Positions 1 to 8,921 of a DNA stretch of 64,000 nucleotides are shown here, in pieces. The notes under the pieces are model-generated. The model was given only the letters and a program-made list of their open reading frames with translations, did not search any database and was not told the DNA's origin. The stretch's first letter is position 1; each line of letters begins with the position of its first letter. This DNA is from Streptomyces xantholiticus (GTDB lineage Bacteria > Actinomycetota > Actinomycetes > Streptomycetales > Streptomycetaceae): assembly GCF_014651015.1 (NCBI RefSeq), contig NZ_BMWB01000025.1, positions 1-64,000 on the forward strand, in the 5' to 3' direction. Made by a program: the position numbers and the translations under genes.

Positions 1-41
1 CCTCCGTCACCGCATCCTCCTCCAATAAGGAGAACGCACCG

Positions 42-560
42 TCACCACCGACTACGGAACAGAGCCGATCGTTTGACAGACCCTGGAGACTGGTGAGTGT
101 CCTGCCACCGGTTCTGGAGGTCTCGCCAGCGGATGCCGTCGCCCGTGACCCGGCGGTCGTAGACGAGGGCGTTGTCGGGGTCCCCCATGATCTGAATGTC
201 GTTGTCGAAGGAGGACAGGAAGCGGACGTCGGGCTTGGTGAGGAGGCGAAGATGACGTACTTCGGCCGCCGGTTGTCGGGGAGCCGGGTGGAGACCATGG
301 AGAAGTGGGTAGACCCCCTCGGTCCCGGTCTCTCGCAACTCGACGGCCGCACCGCAGACGTGCGCGTTGATCGTGTCCACGGGGAGGCGCTGGGCCGGCT
401 CTTCGAGGAGGACGTCTGCGGAGACCGCCCCTTAGAGGAACCGGGCGAACCTGGCGTCGCTGGCCTCGAATGCGCCCGGGTTCTCGAGGAGGTCCTCGGT
501 CGACCAGTCCCCCGGGTTCCTGGTGATCTCCTCCCACGCGTTGACACGCGCCGGCACCGC
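42..560 (-). pseudogene. Remnant of an unrecognised protein gene
   Basis: The minus strand reads as protein-like sequence (residues such as WEEITRNPGDWSTEDLL, then KPDVRFLSSFDNDIQIMG). An in-frame TAA at 432-434 splits it. The piece downstream of that stop could start near 380, but the sequence on both sides belongs to one frame, so this is most likely a gene inactivated by a nonsense change and also shortened at its ends. I do not recognise the family and see no catalytic motif. Confidence 0.4.
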
Positions 561-1088
561 TGGTGGCTTCAGCAGCCTGGCAGCCGGGTCCGGCCGCTGC
601 CGGCCGCAACCGACGGCACAGCCGAGCAGCCGGACGCCCGCCCAGCTCCACCGCGATCGACCGCAGCCAGCCCGTCAGCTGGAGGCTGGAACGGCGGTGC
701 CGCTCCGTCAGCCCGCCGACATGCTCGACGAACGTCCGGCGCGAACAGCTCTTCCGGTCGCAGAAGTATCTGCGCCCCGGAGCCGGACTATTCGCTTACC
801 TGACCACCCGTCGGACAACCCGCTTCATGAAGGCGCGAGGCTAACGGCTGCTCATCCAGGGTCGGTTGGTGTGAGCGCGCTCGCGCCGTCGTGGTGAGGG
901 GCAGGACAGCGAGAGCGGCGGCCGTCGCGGCCCGCATCAGGTTCTTGATCACGGACCGTTTTGTGGGCGGCGCAGCAGCATGTGTGACACGAGAGCTGCT
1001 CTCGTCTGAGCTGGTTCAAGGCGCTGTCCTTCGGCCCGCCCCCTATGCGCTCACGCTTCGGACGGCAGTCCTGCCCAGGGCGGAGTGA
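561..1088. other. Region without a supported gene
   Basis: About 530 bases of GC-rich sequence. Open frames exist on both strands but have low-complexity Arg/Pro/Ala composition typical of antisense shadows. No hairpin, repeat or recognisable domain fragment was found. Confidence 0.5.
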
Positions 1089-1757
1089 TCAGTAGGTGAG
1101 TGCGTCCTCGGCGGTGCTGAAGAAGCTGGTGACCTGACCGTCGTTGACCGTGACGGGACCATCGTTGATCGGCACTGTCGTGGGGGTCTCGGAAGGGGTG
1201 AGCGCAACCTCCACCTTGTTGGCGCTCTTGCCTCCCGCGGTGTCGGCGCGCGAGAACATGATCCCGGCATAGGCGCTCTCGCCGGCCTTGAGGATCCAGT
1301 CCTTGCCGTCGGGTCCCACGTGCTCGGCGGCGCCGTCGAGCCCCGGAATCGTGATCACCAGCTCGTTTGCCGGCAGCAGACAGGGGTCGCTGCCCTTGTT
1401 CGTCGCGGTCAGCAAGGCGTGGTTGACGGGCTTGGACGCGACGGTGACGTTGTAGCCCAAGTCGGTCGTCTCGCACATGCCCACGCCTCCGTCCTGGCCG
1501 TCGTCGGACCCAGGCTGCGACGACGGCGGGGTGCTGCCACCGCTGTCGGAGGAGCCCCCGCTGGCGCTGCCACCGTCACCCGGGCCGGCCGTCGAGGGCC
1601 TGTCGGAGCCCTTGTCCGTACCGGGAGCGGACGGGTTCGCACTCGGAGCGGCCCTGTCCTGCTCGGCGTCGCCGTTGCATGCGGTCAGTGCCATGATGCC
1701 GAGCGAAAGAGCGGCTAGTACGGCGGTGGTACGGCGTGAACGAGCTGCATAAGCCAT
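1089..1757 (-). CDS. DUF4232-type secreted lipoprotein
   Basis: A 222-residue protein. It begins with a basic stretch, a hydrophobic helix (VLAALSLGIMALTAC) and a lipobox LTAC at about residues 24-27, so it should be exported and lipid-anchored. Residues 30-95 are a Gly/Ser/Pro/Asp-rich linker. The C-terminal about 125 residues (from CETTDLGYNV) match the pattern of the DUF4232 beta-sandwich domain common in streptomycete lipoproteins. An ATG 69 bases further upstream would put 23 charged residues before the signal peptide, so I chose the ATG at 1757. Function of the domain is unknown. Confidence is high that it is a lipoprotein and good for the domain. Confidence 0.85.
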   Translation of the reverse strand: MAYAARSRRTTAVLAALSLGIMALTACNGDAEQDRAAPSANPSAPGTDKGSDRPSTAGPGDGGSASGGSSDSGGSTPPSSQPGSDDGQDGGVGMCETTDLGYNVTVASKPVNHALLTATNKGSDPCLLPANELVITIPGLDGAAEHVGPDGKDWILKAGESAYAGIMFSRADTAGGKSANKVEVALTPSETPTTVPINDGPVTVNDGQVTSFFSTAEDALTY

Positions 1758-1962
1758 GAGAAGCCCCCGGGAGTCGGAATGTCCCGGTGATCGTGCCTCA
1801 TGGGAGCGATGCTTCCGCCCGCTCACACCGAGCGGGAGCGGTTTTCGAACACGTTTGTGACACTGTGACAGCGACCATGGCGCAGCCAGGAATCACACGG
1901 GCCAACCAGGGCCTGTGTGATGTTGTGGTCAACCAGTGGCCTGCAGAAGGTCGTTGATGCTG

Positions 1963-2160
1963 GCGGGTGGCGAAGAGTTCGAGTGTGTCGATACGCGGTT
2001 CGAGAAGCCCCACTCGTTGTCGTACCAGGCGACCACCTTGACATGGCGGCCGTCAACGCGGGTGAGGGCCGAGTCGAAGATCGACGAGGCGGAATTGCCC
2101 GTGATGCCGGAGGACACGAGCGGGTCGTCCGCGTACTCGGGGATGCTGGCGAGCGGCGCC
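1963..2160 (-). pseudogene. C-terminal relic of glyceraldehyde-3-phosphate dehydrogenase
   Basis: The minus strand encodes PEYADDPLVSSGITGN, then SSIFDSALTRVDGRHVK and VVAWYDNEWGFSNR, the conserved end of the GAPDH catalytic domain. A frameshift follows, after which the expected tail (IDTLELFATR) continues in another frame. Nothing of the NAD-binding domain or the catalytic Cys region is present. It is therefore a truncated, frameshifted relic of a gap gene, presumably left by recombination. Confidence 0.85.
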
Positions 2161-2257
2161 TCGGCTGCCGGGCGGTAGGCCGTCGGCACAAGTGCGCTCT
2201 TCGCGGCGCGCCGCCACACCGCAGCCACCCGACGCCGACCGCGGCCCCCGGCCACCG

Positions 2258-2290
2258 CACGCTGCCGCCGATCACGCCGGCGGCAGCGTG
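2258..2290. terminator. 12-bp perfect hairpin
   Basis: CACGCTGCCGCC at 2258-2269 pairs perfectly with GGCGGCAGCGTG at 2279-2290 around a 9-base loop. There is no T-run, which is usual for actinobacterial terminators. It is not directly after an intact gene, so it may be a leftover terminator. Confidence 0.45.
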
Positions 2291-2464
2291 AGCGTGCACC
2301 CGGGAAGGTAGGCGAGGGCGGCGGAGGACACCACGTAGGCGGCCATCTCGATCTTTGTGCCCGTACGTGTCGATCACGTCGGTCTGCATCGGCTCGCCGG
2401 TCTACCTCTTGAGCAACAACTCTCCTCAGGCAACTGACAATCGGACGGGTGCGCACGAGCGCGG

Positions 2465-2719
2465 TCAGCCGCCGCGCGTTCCGTCCGAGCCGTCGGGGCG
2501 GACGCAATTTCGGCTTTCCGCTGGCGTGTGACGCCGCGGCCCGCGCCTCCTGAAGGGGGCGGCCCGTTCGGCAGGTCCGTTCAGAAGCTGAAACTCGTTG
2601 TTCTGAGTCGAGGACTTCGCCTGTGACCCCACGCCCGTGACCGCCGACGGCACCACAGTGAGGGCGGTGCGTCCGGTTTTGGTGTTACGGCGGAAGCGAC
2701 CGGGTTTCACTGCCATCAT
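2465..2719 (-). CDS. Small basic hypothetical protein
   Basis: An 84-residue open frame beginning MMAVKPGRFRRNTKTGRT. It lies 40 bases downstream of the small membrane protein gene at 2760-2945 on the same strand, so it could be a second cistron. No clear ribosome-binding site precedes it, no family is recognised, and its C-terminal third is Arg/Pro-rich like an antisense shadow. Weakly supported. Confidence 0.3.
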   Translation of the reverse strand: MMAVKPGRFRRNTKTGRTALTVVPSAVTGVGSQAKSSTQNNEFQLLNGPAERAAPFRRRGPRRHTPAESRNCVRPDGSDGTRGG

Positions 2720-2759
2720 GTCGAGCCATGGGTCGATGGATGCCGGGGTTTGCAGCAGG

Positions 2760-2945
2760 TCATTGCTTGCCCCAGAAGGCTCGGACCACCGCCGCCAGGG
2801 CGTGGATCACCTGGGACAGCGCCGTGAGCACGCGGGCTCGGCCCTGGGCGGAGGTGTCCCTCAATGCGATGTATGCGAGTAGCACCACTGTGATCGCCAT
2901 GATCAGCCGGTCCGTCACCAGCGTCCAGTCTGTGATGCCGGTCAT
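2760..2945 (-). CDS. Small one- or two-helix membrane protein
   Basis: A 61-residue protein with a transmembrane helix at about residues 14-28 (LIMAITVVLLAYIAL) and a second amphipathic or hydrophobic segment at 42-58. AAGGGAG lies 8 bases before the ATG. It is transcribed divergently from the NACHT ATPase gene that starts 185 bases away. Family unknown. A small hydrophobic protein beside a STAND gene may be coincidence, but it is worth noting. Confidence 0.55.
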   Translation of the reverse strand: MTGITDWTLVTDRLIMAITVVLLAYIALRDTSAQGRARVLTALSQVIHALAAVVRAFWGKQ

Positions 2946-3129
2946 GTGTCGGCTCCCTTGTGTCAGAGGTGTGGTCCCGGCCGGTCGACCGGGCTGACGG
3001 CAGCGTCTCCGGCCTGACAGGGGGCGTCACGGAATCCGGAAGGAAGCGGAATAGGAGCACGAAAGTGCAGGTCGGATCAGTGCGCACACGGATTTTCCGG
3101 ATGCTGCCCGGCACATGAAGGGGGGAGAG

Positions 3130-5484
3130 ATGAAGAGACAGGGCGAACCCGGATGGGGACGGGAGTACCTACGGAGGGAGTTGCGCCGACTGCTGGATGA
3201 GTCGGGGCTGGGGCAGAAACAGGCCGTCACAAGGGCGAACAAGCTGCTGCCCGACAGTGTCCCGGAGCTGACTGTCAAGCGGGCCAGCGAACGTTTTGCG
3301 GGGGACCCCGGTTCCACCTTCCACCATGTGTGGGCGCTGGCCGAGGCCTTGCTCATCGCCTGCAACAAGCTCAAGCCCCGCCCCGCGGACCCCGGTAGGG
3401 GCGCGGTCACAGCCTTCGAGCTGGAGCGACTCCGCAGCTACGAGGAATTGCGTGCCCAATGGTGCTCCTGGTGGCACTGGCTGTGGGAACAGGCTCGCAG
3501 GGATCAGCCGCCGGGCACCGACCCACGTCTGTCCCCCTACCTGGTAGCTGCAGCGAGCTTCGCACGTATCCACCCGTACCCGGGGCTGGAGGATGCCCCC
3601 GATCCGTTGCCGCTGCCCGAGGGCTACGTGCCTCAACGGGCCCTCACCCTGCCCGTGCGGGATCAGACCGAGCTCGCATCACCGGGGCTCGCGCCGGCGC
3701 CGGCCACCACGGGTGTGGAGGTGTCCGCTCTCGACGTCTTCACGTCCGAGAGCCCCCTGAGCCTGCTCATCGGACCGCCGGGATGCGGCAAGTCGACCCT
3801 CCTGCGCATCCACGTCCTGGACGCCGCGGACGAGAGGACGGACGGCAAACGCAAGCGTGCCACCGCAGTTCCGGTCCTCGTCCCCGCCGTCAAGCTGACC
3901 GGATCGGAGCCGTTGCCTGAGGCCATGGCCGAAGCCGTCCATGAGTTGCTCGGGCAGTACCTGCCTCCGGATGTGTCCTTGACCGCGGACTTCTTCGAAC
4001 AGTGCCCTGATCCGCAAGCCACCTGGCTCGTCTTGGTCGACGGCCTGGACGAGATCGCCGATCACGCAGCGCGCGCGAGCCTGCTGGATCGACTGGCCCA
4101 GGCGGCAAGAGGAACGCTGTACCGGATCGTCGTGGCCACCCGCCAGATTCCCCCCGGTGACGTCGCCACCTGGAAGACCGAGGCGACGCGCTTCGAACTT
4201 CAGCCCTTCTTTCCCGATGACCTGCGGTCATACGCGCAAGATCGGTTCCGGTCCCTGGGCAACCCGGACCATCACACTGAGCAATTCATCACCCTGATCG
4301 CGGAAGCCGGTCTGGATGAACTGGCCCGCGCTCCGCTCATGGCATCCATGTTGTGCCAGTTGTACGCGGTTGCCCCCGGCCGGCGTCTCCCCCAAGGACG
4401 CAGCAACGTATACGGCCGCTTTGTTGAAGAAATGTACCGGCGAAACGCCCACAAGCGCGTCGCCGACATCCAACGACAAGCCATCGAGGCGCTGGAAGCA
4501 AGTTTCCAGCACATCCCCGACAGGCAGGCTGTCAGAGCCGCTGCGGAGAGCACGTGCAACAACCTCCCCAAACTGATCAACTCCCTCGCGTGCCAGATGT
4601 TCTTCGAGGAGTTGACCCCCACACTCGACGCGGTGACCAGCCACCCCCTCGCCCGGCCGCCCGCCCCGGCGCGGAGGCCGGAATGGAACCAGTTCGTAGC
4701 CTGCCTACTCAATTCCACCGGCCTGCTGTCCGTCGAGAATGGGCAACTGGCCTTCCCGCACCGCACATTCCTTGAGTTCCATGCCGCCTGCTACGCCACC
4801 CGCGACAAGAAGGAAAGCGTTCGGGCGACACGTCGCCTGCTCAACAGGGGTTGGATGTCACTGCCCGGCACTTGGCCGTTCGGCCCCAGGGATTGGCGCA
4901 TGACAGTCCGCGGGCACTCCCTGGACAGGCATCTGGGAGCAGACGAGGCATCCGCTCGTGAGCGCGAAGACATGTCCTACGCCGGCTTCGTGCTGGACCT
5001 CGCCAACGACAAGGGCGTCGCTGTCAAGAAGAGGCTTATGCGCGTCGCCAGGACGGGCGGCGCCAAAGGCGGCACCTTCATCGCCCTGCAGGCAGCGCTC
5101 GGCACCCGCATCTGCCCCGAGGCGGAGGCCGCCGCACGCGCCACGCTTGCCTACATGGCTCTCGGAGCTCACACGGAACCGGGCGCAGAGAGACTGCGGG
5201 CCGCCGAGACGCTGGTAAGACTCTGCGATGAACGCGGCCTGGAAGCCTTCACCGCCGTAGCGGACAACCCCAGCCTGCTCGTCACCCTGAACCCCGTGTA
5301 TCTACCTCCCAGACCGGATATCCCGGGAACGGTCCCACCGCCCTATTCCCCGACAGAGAGAGCCGAGGCGCGCGAACGTACTCGCCGAGACACACTTGTC
5401 CACCTCGACGCCGTGATGCGCGACGCCACCCTTGGCGACGCCGCACGCCTGCAGGCGTCCCGCGCACGTGCGGCCATCAGCTGA
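3130..5484 (+). CDS. NACHT-type STAND ATPase
   Basis: A 784-residue protein. Residues 10-80 form a helical N-terminal domain with an HTH-like look (YLRRELRRLLDESGLGQKQA). The NTPase core has Walker A GPPGCGKST at about 215-223 and Walker B VLVDGLDEIAD at about 301-311, the D-G-L-D-E form typical of NACHT proteins. Residues 480-780 are helical and leucine-rich with no recognisable repeat sensor. STAND ATPases act as ligand-gated switches in signalling or defence. The ATG at 3130 follows AAGGGGGGAGAG; an ATG at 3115 is also in frame. No nuclease or protease effector is seen in the protein, so an effector would have to be one of its neighbours. Start and partner assignment are inference; the NACHT core is clear. 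Confidence 0.9.
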   Translation: MKRQGEPGWGREYLRRELRRLLDESGLGQKQAVTRANKLLPDSVPELTVKRASERFAGDPGSTFHHVWALAEALLIACNKLKPRPADPGRGAVTAFELERLRSYEELRAQWCSWWHWLWEQARRDQPPGTDPRLSPYLVAAASFARIHPYPGLEDAPDPLPLPEGYVPQRALTLPVRDQTELASPGLAPAPATTGVEVSALDVFTSESPLSLLIGPPGCGKSTLLRIHVLDAADERTDGKRKRATAVPVLVPAVKLTGSEPLPEAMAEAVHELLGQYLPPDVSLTADFFEQCPDPQATWLVLVDGLDEIADHAARASLLDRLAQAARGTLYRIVVATRQIPPGDVATWKTEATRFELQPFFPDDLRSYAQDRFRSLGNPDHHTEQFITLIAEAGLDELARAPLMASMLCQLYAVAPGRRLPQGRSNVYGRFVEEMYRRNAHKRVADIQRQAIEALEASFQHIPDRQAVRAAAESTCNNLPKLINSLACQMFFEELTPTLDAVTSHPLARPPAPARRPEWNQFVACLLNSTGLLSVENGQLAFPHRTFLEFHAACYATRDKKESVRATRRLLNRGWMSLPGTWPFGPRDWRMTVRGHSLDRHLGADEASAREREDMSYAGFVLDLANDKGVAVKKRLMRVARTGGAKGGTFIALQAALGTRICPEAEAAARATLAYMALGAHTEPGAERLRAAETLVRLCDERGLEAFTAVADNPSLLVTLNPVYLPPRPDIPGTVPPPYSPTERAEARERTRRDTLVHLDAVMRDATLGDAARLQASRARAAIS

Positions 5485-5598
5485 TCCGCTGCGCGGCGTA
5501 CGCCGACAGGGCTGCCTCGGCCGTGGTTGTCGTTACATGAAGTGACCATTGCCGCACTCCGCGTTGTGTAGAGTTCAAGAAGGTTCTGAGGGGGTCCC

Positions 5599-6048
5599 AT
5601 GTCCGAATTACTGACAGCCGCGGCTGTCATCGCGCCGTTCGTCAGCTCCGCCGCGACGTCCTTCGCCGGCGCCGTCGTCGACTCAGCGCAGAACAGGCTG
5701 GCGGACAGCGCCGTGGAGAGGGGGCGGGTGCTGCTTGGCAGAGTGCTGCGCAGAGGCGCCGACGACCCGCCGCGGACGGAACAGGACGCCGCCGCTGCCA
5801 CAACCATCGCGGAACTCTCCCCGGACGACCGGGAGATCCTGGAAGGCGCGATCGGGGAATGGATGACCGACGGCGACGATCTGAGCGCCCGGTCCCTGCG
5901 GACGCAGATCGAAATCGCGCATCGCGAGTACCACGCGGGCGACCGGATCCAGGTGACGTCGCACGGCGACGGCTCGCCGACGATCGGAAAGCTGGACACG
6001 GCCAACTTCTACTTCAACCCCCGTCCGGACCAGGGCGGCGGTAGTTGA
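5599..6048 (+). CDS. Hypothetical 149-residue protein of the NACHT locus
   Basis: The N-terminus (residues 1-50) is an alanine-rich hydrophobic or amphipathic segment resembling the N-terminal helical stretch seen before many actinobacterial STAND proteins. The middle is charged and helical. The C-terminus holds GDGSPTIGKLDTANFYFN, a glycine/asparagine turn motif. GGGGG lies 6 bases before the ATG at 5599. Its stop overlaps the TTG start of the next gene, so the two are probably translated together. It could be an adaptor between the NACHT protein and the membrane partner, but that is inference. No enzymatic motif is visible. Confidence 0.75.
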   Translation: MSELLTAAAVIAPFVSSAATSFAGAVVDSAQNRLADSAVERGRVLLGRVLRRGADDPPRTEQDAAAATTIAELSPDDREILEGAIGEWMTDGDDLSARSLRTQIEIAHREYHAGDRIQVTSHGDGSPTIGKLDTANFYFNPRPDQGGGS

Positions 6049-6782
6049 GGGCCGAGCCGCCGACACAGGGCGGAACCGTCACCTCCGGGGACAACTCACC
6101 GGCGATCGGCTTCGTCGGAAAGCTGTTCCTCAGCGTCTTCGTCGGTGATGTAGTCGAGTTCGCCGACAAAGCGAAAAGCTGGGGCGGCTGGAACTGGCCG
6201 CCGTTCCTGCTGGTCGTCTCGCTCGGCAGCTACGCCCTGATCAGCGCACCCGACGGGCCACTGCGCCAGTTCCTGTGGGTCTACCTCGCCATCGTCGCCG
6301 CTGTCGGCCTGGCACTCGTACGGCTGATCTCGCCCTCGGGCGAGAAGCGGGCCCGTCACTGGCGCGTCCTGATGTCGGCGACGGCGGTGATCTGCGCGGT
6401 CGCCGGCACGATCGGCATGGACCATCTCTCGGAACACGGCGAGATCGACGTCACGGGGCGGACCGGTATCACCGCCGGCACGGTCACGAACGGCTCCCGG
6501 CTGCGGCTCGTCGTCGACAGCCCCGCCGACCGCTCACGGCTGCGGCTGACGCTCACGATCCGCGACGCAGCCCGGTCGTCGCAGTTCTGCGCACCCGAAA
6601 CCCGCTACTCCGCCCAGCTGCGGGGCAACGCGAGCACCCGCGTCGAGAACGTGGAGAGCGGGCGGACGATCGAGTTCCCGCTGGGCGGGCTGCAGGGCGA
6701 GATCGACGTGCGGATCACTCTGCTGACCGACGAGGGATGCCTGATGAACCTGTTCGTCGAAGACGCCGTACTTCACGACTGA
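6045..6782 (+). CDS. Two-helix membrane protein of the NACHT locus
   Basis: A 245-residue protein starting at a TTG that overlaps the previous stop codon (TTGA). A short motif GDNSPAIG near residue 17 resembles the C-terminal GDGSPTIG of the upstream protein. Hydrophobic segments lie at about 52-66 and 75-92, with a third at about 108-122, followed by an extracellular-looking domain of about 110 residues rich in beta-type sequence (RLRLVVDSPADRSRLRL) with two Cys. It precedes a solute-binding lipoprotein by 9 bases. I do not recognise the family; role as a membrane transmitter or effector is inference. Confidence 0.7.
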   Translation: MRAEPPTQGGTVTSGDNSPAIGFVGKLFLSVFVGDVVEFADKAKSWGGWNWPPFLLVVSLGSYALISAPDGPLRQFLWVYLAIVAAVGLALVRLISPSGEKRARHWRVLMSATAVICAVAGTIGMDHLSEHGEIDVTGRTGITAGTVTNGSRLRLVVDSPADRSRLRLTLTIRDAARSSQFCAPETRYSAQLRGNASTRVENVESGRTIEFPLGGLQGEIDVRITLLTDEGCLMNLFVEDAVLHD

Positions 6783-6791
6783 GAGGACACT

Positions 6792-7700
6792 GTGGCTGCC
6801 ACCTCAAAAACCAGGCGCTCGGCCCTCCGCCTGCCCGGCCGTGTGTTCGGGATTGCCGCCGCCGTGGCCTTGCTGGCGAACCTCGCCTCCTGCTCCTCCA
6901 CGGAGCCGGAGCCGGAGTTCCTCGGCGCGAAGCGGATCACGGTCGCGATGCACAACGACCTGCCCGGTATCTCGTACTCCTTGAACTACGACCGTTCGGG
7001 ACTGGACTTCCTCCTGCTCCAGAACGTCCAGGGGGAGCTCGACGTCGCGTTCAGCGATCCCGTCGACGTCTCCTCTGGCGACCGGGTCACCCAACTGCTT
7101 GAGCGCAAGGCCGACATGACGATCGCCTCGTTCTCCATCACCGCCGAGCGGATGGACCTGATCGACTTCGTGGGCCCCTATCTCAAGACCCGGCAGGGAT
7201 TCCTCGTCGGCCCGGCGGGCGCCGACGTGCAGGAGCTGGAGGATCTGAGCGGCACCAGGATCTGCACCTGGCAGGGAACCACCTCGCAGGAGGCGCTGGA
7301 CGGCATCAGGGATACGTCCGGGGCGGAGCCGGTCATCCTCACCGACGCGTCGGACTGCATCGAGCAGCTCCTCACCGGCCAGGTGATGGCCGTCTCGACC
7401 GACCAGGCCATCCTGTACGGCTTCGCCCGGCACTACGAGAAGGAGGGCCTGCGCGTGGTGCCGGACGTGACGATAGGAGCACCGCAGTACTACGGGATCG
7501 GGCTGCCGAAGGGGCATCCGGCGGATTGCCGCAAGCTCGAGGCGTGGCTCAAGAAGCACGTGGGCACCAGCACCTGGATCAGGGACGTCGAGACGTCTCT
7601 GCCCGCCCTCACCGAGGAGAACCGGGCCTGGATCAGCAGCCATAAGCCGAAACCCGAAGAGATCGAGGCACGGTCGTGCCGCGACAGCATCAGCCCCTGA
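6792..7700 (+). CDS. Family-3 solute-binding lipoprotein
   Basis: A 302-residue protein from GTG at 6792, with AGAGGA 6 bases upstream. It has a signal peptide and a lipobox LASC at about residues 31-34. The mature part matches the bacterial extracellular solute-binding protein family 3 fold: ITVAMHNDLPGISY, the segment DMTIASFSITAERMDLIDFVGPYL around 112-135, and an end-on YYGIGLPKGH motif. Such proteins bind amino acids or similar small molecules. No ABC permease or ATPase gene follows, which is unusual; instead it closes a run of NACHT-locus genes and is followed by a hairpin. It may act as a ligand sensor, an inference. Confidence 0.85.
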   Translation: MAATSKTRRSALRLPGRVFGIAAAVALLANLASCSSTEPEPEFLGAKRITVAMHNDLPGISYSLNYDRSGLDFLLLQNVQGELDVAFSDPVDVSSGDRVTQLLERKADMTIASFSITAERMDLIDFVGPYLKTRQGFLVGPAGADVQELEDLSGTRICTWQGTTSQEALDGIRDTSGAEPVILTDASDCIEQLLTGQVMAVSTDQAILYGFARHYEKEGLRVVPDVTIGAPQYYGIGLPKGHPADCRKLEAWLKKHVGTSTWIRDVETSLPALTEENRAWISSHKPKPEEIEARSCRDSISP

Positions 7701-7720
7701 CCGCCGTGCCCCGCCCGGCG

Positions 7721-7755
7721 GCCCCGTACCCTGCCGGGCAGGCCGGGTACGGGGC
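7721..7755 (+). terminator. Terminator of the NACHT/solute-binding operon
   Basis: GCCCCGTACCC at 7721-7731 and GGGTACGGGGC at 7745-7755 form an 11-bp perfect stem 20 bases after the lipoprotein stop codon. There is no T-tract. Confidence 0.75.
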
Positions 7756-7836
7756 GTCGGCGTCGGCGATTACTGAGGTTGAACTCGTGGAGTCGTAGGG
7801 GCTGACGGCTCGTCGCGCGTGCGGTATCACCGGGAC

Positions 7837-8292
7837 ATGCGGTATCCACAAGGGGGCGGGCTGACCGCTGAACGGCAGCAGTTCCGCGAGGAGTTACGAC
7901 TCAAGGCGGCCGAGAGGTTCGCCAAGGGCGAGGCGAGCTCGGTAATCGCCAGGGACCTACGGGTCAGCGTCCGCTCGGTGCAGCGATGGCGGCAGATGTG
8001 GGACGAGGGCGGTCCGAGGGCTCTGCGGTCACAGGGGCCGGCGTCGCTGCCGAGGCTGAGCCAGAAGCGGTTCGCCCAGCTGGAGGCGGAGCTGGCCAAG
8101 GGACCGGCCGCGCACGGCTGGGAAGACCAACGCTGGACCCAGAGCCGTGTGAAGACGGTGATCGGCCGGCGCTTCCACCTGACCTACACGATCCAGGGCG
8201 TGCGCAAGCTCCTGGTGCGCAACGGCTGGTCCTGCCAGGTTCCGGCTCGACGCGCCATCGAGCGGGACGACGAGGCGGTGGCCGGGTGGGTC
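7837..8292 (+). mobile_element. IS630-family transposase, N-terminal fragment
   Basis: From ATG 7837 the frame gives 152 residues of an IS630-type transposase: MRYPQGGGLT, an HTH (SSVIARDLRVSVRSVQRW), and HGWEDQRWTQSRVKTVIGRRF. The DDE catalytic domain is absent. Homology ends at about 8292, where the opposite strand becomes an IS5-type transposase. No inverted repeats were recognised. Confidence 0.85.
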
Positions 8293-8780
8293 CTTGCGTC
8301 CGGCGGCGGGCCGACGGACCCGGATCTCGGTGCCGTCGACGATGCCGGTCGTCCCGCTCGCGCCGAGATGGTCGACGACCTCGGCCAGAGACCGCAGCCG
8401 CATGTCAGGACTGACGGTGCACCCCCGCTCGGCGAGCAAGGGCCGCACCTCACCGATGGCCCGGGTGATGGTTGAGCGGTCCACTCCGAACCAGCAGGCC
8501 AGTACGTCATGAGTGCCCCCTGACGAACATGGACGAGCGTGGCCAGGAGCCGGTCGAGGAAGACCAGCCGGTGCTTCACGCCGGCGCCCACGGCCCGCTT
8601 CCTCACGCGAGCGGCAAGCCTCGCCTGGTGACGCTCCTGCGACAAAGGGCCGACCTCATCGACGAGTTCAGCAATCACTCCGGCAGTCAGACCCGTGATC
8701 CGCCGATTGTTGATGATCACCACACGCGTCGAGTTCCCCACCACCTGACCATGATCAACCATCCAGACTCGACGTCTCAC
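8290..8780 (-). mobile_element. IS5-family transposase, N-terminal half, frameshifted
   Basis: Reading from 8780 the minus strand gives ITGLTAGVIAELVDEVGPL and KRAVGAGVKHRLVFLDRLLATL, then, after a frameshift near 8510, DRSTITRAIGEVRPLLAERG and GIVDGTEIRVRRPAAGRKD, the first catalytic Asp region of an IS5/DDE-4 transposase. It stops abruptly at about 8292 against the IS630 fragment. Clearly inactive. Confidence 0.8.
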
Positions 8781-8921
8781 CCCTTACCGTGCACGAACTC
8801 GTTAGCCAGGCGCGGCGCGAACGGCACGACCATGGCGGCAATTTCGGTGATCAGGTCGGCACTGCTGCTGTGGTGCAGCACCGCGACGGCTTCGCTTATG
8901 TCGGAGAAAGCCCGCTTTCGG

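Noticed and set aside
6792..7700. Complete ABC amino-acid importer
   Set aside because: Only the binding protein is present; neither permease nor ATPase genes are adjacent on either side.
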